Assembly (NCBI RefSeq): GCF_030816295.1
Contig: NZ_JAUSXV010000001.1
Location: 2,542,001 to 2,606,000, forward strand
Length of the DNA: 64,000 bases
DNA from: Microbacterium natoriense
GTDB taxonomy: Bacteria; Actinomycetota; Actinomycetes; Actinomycetales; Microbacteriaceae
Direction of reading: 5' to 3'
Positions 45,471 to 54,316 of the stretch are shown one piece after another. The notes beneath the pieces are model-generated. The model was not told the DNA's origin, made no database searches, and was given only the letters and a program-made list of their open reading frames with translations. Within the stretch, counting starts at the first letter, position 1, and each line of letters begins with the position of its first letter. The position numbers and the translations under genes were made by a program.

Positions 45471-45740
45471 TCAGCCGTTGCGCAGCGCAGCGACGGCGTC
45501 GTCGGCCCGCCAGAAGTCGCCGACCAGGCGGAACTGCCCGGTGGCGAGATGCAGTCGCTCGGCGCGATAACGGATGCCCAGAGGGTCGGCGATCATCCGA
45601 AGATGTCCGAGAAGCCGGCCGGACGCGTCTTGGACGCGCCACAGGTGAGCGGACGCCCGCACGAGATGCTCTCGTGAGGAACGCAATCGCGGAGCGGCGT
45701 AGGGAACTTCGGGCGCGGACTGGATCAGCTTGTCGGACAT
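45471..45740 (-). CDS. Small protein of unknown function
   Basis: The 89-residue protein has a good ribosome site (AAGGAG, six bases before the ATG) and a possible -10, TAGCGT at 45762-45767. The sequence is basic in the first half (PRLRSSREHLVRASAHLWRV) and ends with RADDAVAALRNG; VQDASGRLLGHLR is a probable strand-turn-strand. I recognise no family. The start of translation is well supported; the function is open. Confidence 0.6.
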   Translation of the reverse strand: MSDKLIQSAPEVPYAAPRLRSSREHLVRASAHLWRVQDASGRLLGHLRMIADPLGIRYRAERLHLATGQFRLVGDFWRADDAVAALRNG

Positions 45741-45935
45741 CGGTGACTCCTTCCTGATCCGACGCTACGGGGGGCCTCCGACATCGGGTTATGCCCTCCC
45801 ACCTGGACTGTTCCTGCACAGCCGGTGAAGATCGACGGCTTCTCCACAGAAGGTGCGTCAGCGCCCACCCGGGGTCCGCCATGCGGCGCATCCTGGAGCG
45901 ATCCGGGCATGCCCCGGCTTGCAGAGGAGAAGAAC

Positions 45936-46502
45936 ATGACGGAGATCCTGACCATCGTCGGCAAGGTGGCCACAGACCCGACGACCGGGCGCACGGCCGG
46001 CGGCACACCGGTCACCAACTTCCGCCTGGCGAGTACGCACCGCCGGTTCGACCAGGCGACCAACACCTGGATCGACGCGGAGACCAACTGGTTCAGCGTC
46101 GCCGCGTTCCGTCAGCTGGCGGAGCATGTGCGCGCCTCGCTGCACACGGGCGACAGTGTCATCGTCACCGGGAGGTTGAAGATCCGGAACTGGGAGGCGA
46201 ACGGAAAGCACGGCACCAGCGTCGACATCGATGCGGAGGCGATCGGCCACGATCTTCGCTGGGGGACGAGCAGCTACATGCCCCGCTCGAGGGTCATCAC
46301 GGCGAGTCGCGAGTTCGGAGATGCCGACGGCTCGCCCACGCGCGGCGATGTCGCGGCAGCCCCGGCTCAGTCCGGACAGCTGTACCCCGATCCCATGACC
46401 GGCGAGGTGAGCGACGACGAGGAGAACCTGCTCGACGACATCGACGTGTCATGGGCGACCGGTGACGAGGAGGTGAAGGACGAGACCACGGTGCTCAACT
46501 GA
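45936..46502 (+). CDS. Single-stranded-DNA-binding protein, probable paralogue
   Basis: The 188-residue protein has the SSB OB fold: ILTIVGKVATDPTTGRTAGG, TPVTNFRLASTHRRFD, WIDAETNWFSVAAFRQLAEHV, DSVIVTGRLKIRNWEANGKH and TSVDIDAEAIGHDLRWG. GGAG lies eight bases before the ATG. After residue 110 the sequence is Pro/Gly-poor and acidic (EVSDDEENLLDDIDVSW). It lacks the DDxPF tip that main SSB proteins use to call partners and ends in DETTVLN. It is therefore likely a second SSB, not the replication form, which would normally lie between rpsF and rpsR. Confidence 0.88.
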   Translation: MTEILTIVGKVATDPTTGRTAGGTPVTNFRLASTHRRFDQATNTWIDAETNWFSVAAFRQLAEHVRASLHTGDSVIVTGRLKIRNWEANGKHGTSVDIDAEAIGHDLRWGTSSYMPRSRVITASREFGDADGSPTRGDVAAAPAQSGQLYPDPMTGEVSDDEENLLDDIDVSWATGDEEVKDETTVLN

Positions 46503-46550
46503 ACGTCGCGCGGACGCGGCGCATGTGCAGGTTCGGGGGAGGGCGGCCCG

Positions 46551-46556
46551 TAGACT
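46551..46556 (+). promoter_or_regulatory. -10 box of the lipoprotein gene, leaderless spacing
   Basis: TAGACT lies six bases before the GTG at 46563. Confidence 0.55.
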
Positions 46557-46562
46557 CGGTTC

Positions 46563-47060
46563 GTGCTACGACGACCGGCCTCCTCCGCATCGCGCATCGT
46601 GCTGTCGGGTGCCGCCGCTGCCATGATTCTCGTTCTGTCCGCTTGCGCACCGACGTCCACGCCGACGCCGACGACGACAGACGGCGCACAGGAGAGTCCG
46701 ACCGCACCCCCGAGCTCGGAGGGCCCGGTGCTCGTCGCCGACGGCTCCGCCGCCGACAACCTTCCGCTGTTCACGGCTGTCACCGCGCAGGTGTGGTCCA
46801 CGGACCAACGCGTATCCGGGCGTGCCTACATCGATGCGCTGATCGCAGCGGGCTTCGACCGTGCAGCCATGCAGGTGACGCAGGATCAGTCCACCGTCGG
46901 CAACGCCGCTGAGACTCTGCAGTTCTCCGTGCGATGGGGCGAGACGGAATGCCTGGTCGGCCAGGTGGGCCCGTCGACGGGTGAACCCGTCACCGTGGTT
47001 CTGCCGCAGCTCGCTGAAGGACGCTGTCTCGTCGGGAGCACGCGCGCAATCGACTGGTGA
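46563..47060 (+). CDS. Lipoprotein of unknown function
   Basis: The 165-residue protein begins with a lipoprotein signal (MLRRPASSASRIVL, hydrophobic core, lipobox LSAC with the lipidated Cys at about residue 28), then a Thr/Pro/Ser-rich tether and a domain of about 110 residues (LPLFTAVTAQVWSTDQRVSG, YIDALIAAGFDRAAMQVTQD, GETECLVGQVGPS) with two Cys that may form a disulfide. I do not recognise the domain. It is anchored to the outer face of the membrane. Confidence 0.78.
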   Translation: MLRRPASSASRIVLSGAAAAMILVLSACAPTSTPTPTTTDGAQESPTAPPSSEGPVLVADGSAADNLPLFTAVTAQVWSTDQRVSGRAYIDALIAAGFDRAAMQVTQDQSTVGNAAETLQFSVRWGETECLVGQVGPSTGEPVTVVLPQLAEGRCLVGSTRAIDW

Positions 47061-47099
47061 CCGCTCGGCGCTCACGACAACGGCACAGCACAGGGCCGG

Positions 47100-47105
47100 T
47101 AGGCT
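47100..47105 (+). promoter_or_regulatory. Candidate -10 box of ettA
   Basis: TAGGCT lies 40 bases before the ettA GTG and gives a leader of about 34 bases that contains the AAGGAG ribosome site. Confidence 0.5.
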
Positions 47106-47145
47106 GGAGTGTCGATCTTCGACGCCGACAGAAGGAGCATTTTCG

Positions 47146-48817
<1,672 letters not shown>

Positions 48818-48825
<8 letters not shown>

Positions 48826-49336
48826 CGTGCAGGCCTCGGACGCGGCAGCCGAGCCGTCCGCAAAGACGTCTCGGCTGCACATCCCGATCCAGCTGCGCTG
48901 GGGCGATCTCGACGCGTTCAACCACGTGAACAACACGTCGATGCTCAAGCTGCTCGAAGAGGCGCGCGTGCGCGCGTTCTGGCGGGCCGGCCCGGGGGAG
49001 GAGGCGCCGTCGACAGCAGTGCTCGACTCCGGGATCGAGGAGGGCATCCTGACGCTCATCGCGCGTCAGGAGATCGAGTACCTCGCGCCGGTGCCGTACC
49101 AGCGGCGTCCGCTCGAGGTGCAGATGTGGTTCGGAAAGCTCGGCGGATCGAGCGTCGAGGTCTGCTACGAGGTGCACAACGACCCGGCATCCGAGTCCCG
49201 GCAGCTGTACGCGCGCTCCACCGCCATCATCGTCCTCGTCGACGCAGGCACGGGACGCCCGACGCGGCTCACTCAGGAGATGCGCGACGTGTGGGAGCCC
49301 TTCACCGGCCCGTCGATCGAGTACGCGCACCGTTGA
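48818..49336 (+). CDS. Hot-dog acyl-CoA thioesterase (4HBT type)
   Basis: The 172-residue protein has the YbgC/4HBT-like motif WGDLDAFNHVNNTSMLKLLEEARVRAFW (catalytic Asp and His region at residues 28-55), then LIARQEIEYLAPVPYQRRPL and EVCYEVHND. It starts at GTG, overlapping ettA by eight bases; the pair is common in actinobacteria. Substrate not known. Confidence 0.85.
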
Positions 49337-49376
49337 CGGCGAGGCGGTCGAGGCGCTGGCGCGCCCGGTCGCTCGG

Positions 49377-50258
49377 TCAGGACGGCACGCGGATCATGAT
49401 CTCCTGCGCGACCGTGGCGACCAGATCGCCGTCTCGCGTGTAGATCCGCCCCTGCGCGAGCCCTCGTCCGCCACGGGCGTTCGGCGACTCCTGCAGGTAC
49501 AGCAGCCACTCGTCGACGCGTGCCGGCCGATGCCACCACATCGCGTGGTCGAGGCTCGCGACCTTGAGACCGGGAAGCGCCCAGTACGCGCCGTGGGCGC
49601 GCAGGATCGACTCCTGAATGGTCATGTCGCTGAGATAGGCGAGCGCCGCCCGGTGCAGGCGCTGGTCGTCGGGCAGCGGCGCACGCATGCGCATCCACAC
49701 GCCCTGCTGCGGCACCTGAGCGTCGTCGCTCGGCCGGAACAGCGGAGACTCGATGTGTCGGACGTCGGCCGCCCTGTCGCTCAGCATTCGGGCTGTGCCC
49801 TCGGGGAGACCATCGACTCGTTCCTCGTCCGGGAGCAGCGTCTCCGGGGCGGGGATGCCCGCAGGCATCGGCACCGCGTGTTCGAGACCCGGGTCCTGAT
49901 CCTGGAATGAGGCGATCATCGAGAAGATCGGCACGCCGTTCTGGTAGGCCTGCGAACGCCGCGTCGAGAAGGAGCGTCCGTCGTGGATGCGATCGACGGC
50001 GATGGTGATGCCCTGCGACGCATCACCGGGACGCAGGAAGTACCCGTGCATGGAGTGCACGGCCCGATCTTCAGGAAGGGTGCGCTCCGCGGCGAGCAGG
50101 CTCTGTGCGAGCACCTGCCCGCCGTAGATGCGCCCGCTCGGCATGGGATGCGACGAACCGGTGAAGATGTCCTCGGTCGTGCGCGCCTGAGTCGTGTCGA
50201 GATCCAGCACCGCGAGCAGTTGCTCGACGGTGCGGATCGCGTGCTGATCGGCGGTCAT
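49377..50258 (-). CDS. tesB: Acyl-CoA thioesterase II (TesB)
   Basis: The 293-residue double-hot-dog enzyme hydrolyses medium- and long-chain acyl-CoA. It shows IYGGQVLAQSLLAAERTLPEDRAVHSMHGYFLRPGD, VDRIHDGRSFSTRRSQAYQNG and, in the second half, ASLDHAMWWHRPARVDEWLLY (active-site Asp/His) and GLAQGRIYTRDGDLVATVAQE. The start follows GGAAGGG. It converges with the 4HBT gene. Confidence 0.93.
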   Translation of the reverse strand: MTADQHAIRTVEQLLAVLDLDTTQARTTEDIFTGSSHPMPSGRIYGGQVLAQSLLAAERTLPEDRAVHSMHGYFLRPGDASQGITIAVDRIHDGRSFSTRRSQAYQNGVPIFSMIASFQDQDPGLEHAVPMPAGIPAPETLLPDEERVDGLPEGTARMLSDRAADVRHIESPLFRPSDDAQVPQQGVWMRMRAPLPDDQRLHRAALAYLSDMTIQESILRAHGAYWALPGLKVASLDHAMWWHRPARVDEWLLYLQESPNARGGRGLAQGRIYTRDGDLVATVAQEIMIRVPS

Positions 50259-50328
50259 TCATGCCCTTCCGGTCGGTCGTGACGTCGCATGTGCGCTTCC
50301 TCGCGACTGCTGCGGCCGCTGGCGTTGC

Positions 50329-50334
50329 TAGTTT
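50329..50334 (+). promoter_or_regulatory. -10-like box of the orphan protein gene
   Basis: TAGTTT lies seven bases before the GTG at 50342. Confidence 0.4.
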
Positions 50335-50341
50335 AGAGTGC

Positions 50342-51007
50342 GTGCCGCACCCTCTCGTCCTCGCCGATGCCGAAACGTCCAAGGACGTCCTCACGTTCGT
50401 GGGGAGGGCTCGGCGCATCTCCGATGAAGGAGTGCGTCTGCAAGGGGCGAACGGCGTCCTCGCGCTCACGGCCGCGGCTCTCGCCCCGCACGGGCTCTTC
50501 GATCAGACCCCGACCGTCCTGGCGATGCGCGTCGTGCATGCCGATCCTGAGCTGCAGTGCGACATCGTCGTCGCCGAGTTGACCCCAGGAGCGGACGAGC
50601 GGATGCTGCAGCTGCCCGAATCGGGCCTGTCGCCCTCATGGGCGGGAATCGCGCCTCCTCGACAGGGCTGGGAGGCCACGGGCACGCTCGCCGCCTCTCT
50701 GATCGCCCAGCGCGCCCAGTGGGGGATCAGCGCCGTGGCACGAGGTGCTACTCCCGGGGCCGGTGAAGAGGCGGTGCGTGCGCTGCGTGCCGCCATCTGG
50801 GGAGAGCTCGACGAAGACCTCGGTCACCTTCCCCGTGGCGTGGCCTTCGCCGCCGACGCGTTCGGCTTCATCTCAGGCGAGGAGGACGTCCCCGTCATGC
50901 GCTCTGGGCGCTGGATCCGTCTGGCCTTCCGCCGCGGTCACGTCTTGTCGCGCGGCCCGGTGGCGACCGGCCTCACCGCGGTGCGTGGCACCGGCAGCGC
51001 GGACTGA
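50342..51007 (+). CDS. Conserved protein of unknown function
   Basis: The 221-residue protein has no signal peptide or membrane segment. Order: VPHPLVLADAETSKDVLTFV, ARRISDEGVRLQGANGVLAL, a strand-rich middle, GWEATGTLAASLIAQRAQWG and the C-terminal FAADAFGFISGEEDVPVMRS, RWIRLAFRRGHVLSRG. Good codon bias and a -10-like box support it. I cannot assign a family or function. The start GTG fits the promoter spacing. Confidence 0.6.
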   Translation: MPHPLVLADAETSKDVLTFVGRARRISDEGVRLQGANGVLALTAAALAPHGLFDQTPTVLAMRVVHADPELQCDIVVAELTPGADERMLQLPESGLSPSWAGIAPPRQGWEATGTLAASLIAQRAQWGISAVARGATPGAGEEAVRALRAAIWGELDEDLGHLPRGVAFAADAFGFISGEEDVPVMRSGRWIRLAFRRGHVLSRGPVATGLTAVRGTGSAD

Positions 51008-51009
51008 GC

Positions 51010-52668
51010 TCAGCCCGCCGCCGCGCGACCCGCCTGGCGGCCCGAGAACAGGCATCCACCGAGGAAGGTCCCCTCGAGCGCCCGATATCCGTGCACGCCG
51101 CCGCCGCCGAAGCCGCTCGCCTCGCCGGCCGCGAACAGTCCCGGGATGACGGTGCCGTCGGCGTCGAGTGCACGCCCGTCGAGATCGGTGTGGATGCCGC
51201 CGAGCGACTTCCTCGTCAGCACGTGCAGCTTGACGGCGATCAGAGGACCGGCTGCGGGGTCTTGCAGGCGGTGCGGTGAAGCGGTGCGGATCAGCTTGTC
51301 GCCGCGATAGCCGCGCATCGAGCGGAGCATCCCGATCTGCGCGTCCTTGGTGAAATCGTTGTCCATCTCGAGATCGCGTGCGAGAACCTCGTTGCGCACG
51401 CGGTCGATGTCGAGAGCGTCTCCGCCCGGATGACGGCGCATCTGCTCGAGCAGCGACTCGAGATCGTTCTCAACGATGAAGTCCTCGCCCTCGTCGAGGA
51501 AGGACTGCACAGGAGCGGTGGGCCCCTTCGCGAGTCGTGACTTCAGCAGCAGCCCCACATCCTTGCCGGTGAGGTCGGGGTTCTGCTCGCTCCCGGAGAG
51601 CGCGAACTCCTTCTCGACGATCTGCCGGGAGGTGACGAACCAGGAGTGGTCGTGGCCGGTCGTGCGCAGGTGAGCCAGCGTGCCGAGCGTGTCGAATCCG
51701 GGGAACAGCGGCACGGGGAGCCGCTTGCCGGTGGCGTCGAGCCACAGCGACGACGGCCCGGGGAGGATGCGGATGCCGTGGGAGGGCCACACCGGATCCC
51801 AGTTGGTGATGCCCTCGACGTAGTGCCACATGCGGTCGCCGTTGATCAGCCGCGCCCCCGCCGCCTCAGCCACGGGCTGCATCGAGCCGTCCACGTATGC
51901 GGGCACTCCGCTCAGCATGTGCGCGGGCGGCGTACCGAGCCGCTCGGGCCAGGCCGCGCGCACGAGGTCGTGGTTGCCGCCGATCCCACCGGAGGCGATC
52001 ACGGTCGCTCCTGCGGCGATCTCAAAACCGCCGATCACGTCGCGCGAGGACTCCTCGCCCCGCTCGGCGGCGCTGGTGGCGAGCACGTCACCACGGGCAC
52101 CGGCGACCGCTCCATCTGCGGAGACGAGTCCCGTAACGCGATGCCGGGGGAGGATCGTGATCCGACCCTGTCGCTCACCCTGCTCGACGCGTGCGGCGAA
52201 CGGCACCACGATTCCGGGGCCGGTGCCCCACGTGATGTGGAACCGCGGTACGGAGTTGCCGGGGCCGAGGGCGCCGTAACCGCCGCGTTCAGCCCAGCCG
52301 ACGACAGGGAAGAACCCGACACCGCGCTCGCGCAGCCAGGCGCGCTTCTCGCCTGCGGCGAAGTTCAGGTACGCCTCCGCCCAGCGGCGCGGCCATTCGT
52401 CTTCCGGCCGGTCGAAACCCGCGTTCCCGAACCAGTCCTGCGTGGCGAGCTCCAGGGAATCCTTGATCCCCATGCGGCGCTGCTCGGGAGAGTCGATGAA
52501 GAACAGTCCGCCGAACGACCACCACGCCTGTCCGCCCAGGTTCGTGCGGGGCTCCTGGTCGATCAGGATCACGCGCTTTCCGGCATCCAGCGCCTCGCAG
52601 GCGGCGACCAGCCCGGCCAACCCCCATCCGATCACCAGGACGTCTGTGGACAGGGTTGACTTCGTCAT
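51010..52668 (-). CDS. FAD-binding dehydrogenase (KsdD-like flavoprotein)
   Basis: The 552-residue protein has an N-terminal FAD motif VLVIGWGLAGLVAACEALDAGKRV (GxGxxG) with Glu-ended second strand and WWSFGGLFFIDSPEQRR, and a C-terminal GGIHTDLDGRALDADGTVIPGLFAAGEASGFGGGGVHGYRALEG block that closes the flavin site. It belongs to the fumarate-reductase/3-ketosteroid-dehydrogenase superfamily. Its substrate is unknown. The ATG at 52668 has GGAG six bases upstream and overlaps the stop of the hemoglobin gene, so both are co-translated. Confidence 0.88.
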   Translation of the reverse strand: MTKSTLSTDVLVIGWGLAGLVAACEALDAGKRVILIDQEPRTNLGGQAWWSFGGLFFIDSPEQRRMGIKDSLELATQDWFGNAGFDRPEDEWPRRWAEAYLNFAAGEKRAWLRERGVGFFPVVGWAERGGYGALGPGNSVPRFHITWGTGPGIVVPFAARVEQGERQGRITILPRHRVTGLVSADGAVAGARGDVLATSAAERGEESSRDVIGGFEIAAGATVIASGGIGGNHDLVRAAWPERLGTPPAHMLSGVPAYVDGSMQPVAEAAGARLINGDRMWHYVEGITNWDPVWPSHGIRILPGPSSLWLDATGKRLPVPLFPGFDTLGTLAHLRTTGHDHSWFVTSRQIVEKEFALSGSEQNPDLTGKDVGLLLKSRLAKGPTAPVQSFLDEGEDFIVENDLESLLEQMRRHPGGDALDIDRVRNEVLARDLEMDNDFTKDAQIGMLRSMRGYRGDKLIRTASPHRLQDPAAGPLIAVKLHVLTRKSLGGIHTDLDGRALDADGTVIPGLFAAGEASGFGGGGVHGYRALEGTFLGGCLFSGRQAGRAAAG

Positions 52669-53114
52669 GCGTTCTCCGTTGATTCCTGACGTGCTCGGGT
52701 CTCGAGAGTGGGGCGGCCGGACGCTGCCGGCCCGATGCCCGACGGCTCGAATGTGTTCACCATGGCATAGGCGGCGCGTTCGAGGTAGTCCCAGAGGGTC
52801 GCTTCGTGCAGAGGCGACAACTTCGTCTCCGTGACGGCGGTGCGCATGTGCGTGAGCCAACGATCGCGAGCGTCGGGGTCGATGTGGAAGGGCATGTGCC
52901 GCATCCGCAGACGGGGGTGCCCCCGTGTCTCGCCATACGTGGTGGGTCCGCCCCAGTACTGTGCGAGGAACATCGTCAGCCGTTCGGCGGCCGGGCCCAG
53001 GTCCTCTTCGGGGTACATGGGCTTCAGCACGGGGTCGAGGGCGACCTCGCGGTAGAACACTCCGACCAGCTTCTCGAACGTGGCGTGACCGCCGACCTCG
53101 TCGTAGAACGTCAT
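52665..53114 (-). CDS. glbO: Group II truncated hemoglobin (trHbO)
   Basis: The 149-residue protein matches trHbO: FYDEVGGHATFEKLVGVFYREVALDPVLKPMYPEEDL, LTMFLAQYWGGPTTYGETRGHPRLRMRHMPFHID with proximal His near residue 75 in RHMPF, and AVTETKLSPLHEATLWDYLE. The B10 Tyr and G8 Trp expected for this group appear present (FYR and LW). It probably binds O2 or handles reactive nitrogen/oxygen species. It lies between genes for a mechanosensitive channel and a flavoprotein, with ATGA overlaps at both ends. Confidence 0.92.
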   Translation of the reverse strand: MTFYDEVGGHATFEKLVGVFYREVALDPVLKPMYPEEDLGPAAERLTMFLAQYWGGPTTYGETRGHPRLRMRHMPFHIDPDARDRWLTHMRTAVTETKLSPLHEATLWDYLERAAYAMVNTFEPSGIGPAASGRPTLETRARQESTENA

Positions 53115-54229
53115 CGCTGCGGGGTCCCTTCGTCACCGGGTCTTGCGCCGTCGCCGGACTTCTTTCGGCGCCAGATGCCGCGATCGGGGATCACCGGAAC
53201 GCCGGTGATCGCGTTGGGCCTGGTCTTCGGCGGATTCGCGCCGCGGACGCGCTGTGCGCCCTCGAGGCCGGTCGGGATCACGCCGACCATGCTCGGGATC
53301 GCGACGTCCTGCTCGTGGAGCGCCGTACGCAGGCGCTTGCGAAGCTCCTGCGAGACGTCGTCCTTGGCGTTCGCCCGCGCCTTGATCACGATGCGCACGA
53401 CGAGCGCATCGCCGCCGATGGATTCGAGACCCCACAGTTCGGGCTTCTCTACGATGCGCGTGCGCCACTTCGGATCCTTGGCGAGTCCCTGTGCGGTCTC
53501 GAGCATCGTGTGCTCGACGGCATCGAGGTCGACATCGGCGGGAACCCCGAGGTCGATGATCACGCGCGCCCACCCCTGCGACATGTTGCCGATGCGGGTG
53601 ACCTCGCCGTTGCGGACGTACCAGAGAGTGCCGTTCACGTCACGGACCTGCGTGATGCGCACGCTCACGTACTCGACCGCCCCGCTCGCGAGGCCGAGAT
53701 CGACGACGTCGCCGATGCCGATCTGGTCCTCGGCGACGATGAACATGCCGTTCAGGACGTCTTTGACGATGTTCTGGGCCCCGAAGCCGAGTCCCGCGCC
53801 CACGGCCGCCGTCAGCAGGGTCAGCGAGCCGAGAAGTCCGCTGTCGATCGCGTTGACGATCAGCACGAGGGCGATCACGACGAGCATCACGTTGACGATG
53901 TTCTGCAGGATGCTGCCGAGCGTGCGGGTGCGCTGCACGAGCCGCATGTCGGCGAGCGGCGACCGTTCCAGGGCCTGGGTGTCGTCGACTGCGGCCTTGC
54001 TCTTCGCGCTGTCGACGATGCGATGCACGACGCGGCGGATGAGGACGCGCAGCACCAGTGCGATGATCACGCAGCTCGCGATGATGATCGCGATCGTGAG
54101 TGCAGTCCAACCGACCGGGATGAGTACCGTGAGCACGGTCTGAAGCCAGTCGGGAAGCGCTTGGAACCACTCGGGAAGCGGTGCGTCGACAGGCGGGTCG
54201 GTAGTTGCGAAGGGGAACATCATCACCAC
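53111..54229 (-). CDS. MscS-family mechanosensitive ion channel
   Basis: The 372-residue channel has an N-terminal helix (VLIPVGWTALTIAIIIASCVIIALVL), two further helices (SILQNIVNVMLVVIALVLIVNAID), the pore helix LTLLTAAVGAGLGFGAQNIVKDVLNGMFIVAEDQ and a MscS beta domain (VVDLGLASGAVEYVSVRITQVRD, GTLWYVRNGEVTRIGNMSQG). The C-terminal ferredoxin-like domain follows. The start may be GTG 54229, GTG 54226 or ATG 54223. The stop overlaps the hemoglobin gene. Confidence 0.92.
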   Translation of the reverse strand: MVMMFPFATTDPPVDAPLPEWFQALPDWLQTVLTVLIPVGWTALTIAIIIASCVIIALVLRVLIRRVVHRIVDSAKSKAAVDDTQALERSPLADMRLVQRTRTLGSILQNIVNVMLVVIALVLIVNAIDSGLLGSLTLLTAAVGAGLGFGAQNIVKDVLNGMFIVAEDQIGIGDVVDLGLASGAVEYVSVRITQVRDVNGTLWYVRNGEVTRIGNMSQGWARVIIDLGVPADVDLDAVEHTMLETAQGLAKDPKWRTRIVEKPELWGLESIGGDALVVRIVIKARANAKDDVSQELRKRLRTALHEQDVAIPSMVGVIPTGLEGAQRVRGANPPKTRPNAITGVPVIPDRGIWRRKKSGDGARPGDEGTPQR

Positions 54230-54231
54230 AG

Positions 54232-54237
54232 ATCCTA
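54232..54237 (-). promoter_or_regulatory. -10 box of the mscS-glbO-dehydrogenase operon
   Basis: TAGGAT lies two, five or eight bases before the three candidate start codons of the MscS gene; the five-base spacing favours GTG 54226. Confidence 0.45.
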
Positions 54238-54268
54238 GCGATCAGGCCTCTGCGCGGGCTGGATGCTT

Positions 54269-54311
54269 CGACAGGCTCAGCGACTCAGAGCCTGAGTCGC
54301 TGAGCCTGTCG
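54269..54311 (-). terminator. Long inverted repeat, probable terminator of pepN
   Basis: CGACAGGCTCAGCGACTCAG and its exact complement CTGAGTCGCTGAGCCTGTCG, each 20 bases, are separated by AGC. The hairpin begins six bases after the pepN stop. The word TTCGACAGGCTCAG is one I associate with a dispersed repeat in Microbacteriaceae; a degenerate copy (TTCGACGGGGCTCAG) lies near 45459. Confidence 0.75.
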
Positions 54312-54316
54312 GAGGG

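Noticed and set aside
45388..46008. Reverse-strand frame ending in FEPATDRLEGCCSIH
   Set aside because: This tail is the classic artefact of translating a tRNA gene (tRNA-Arg) backwards.
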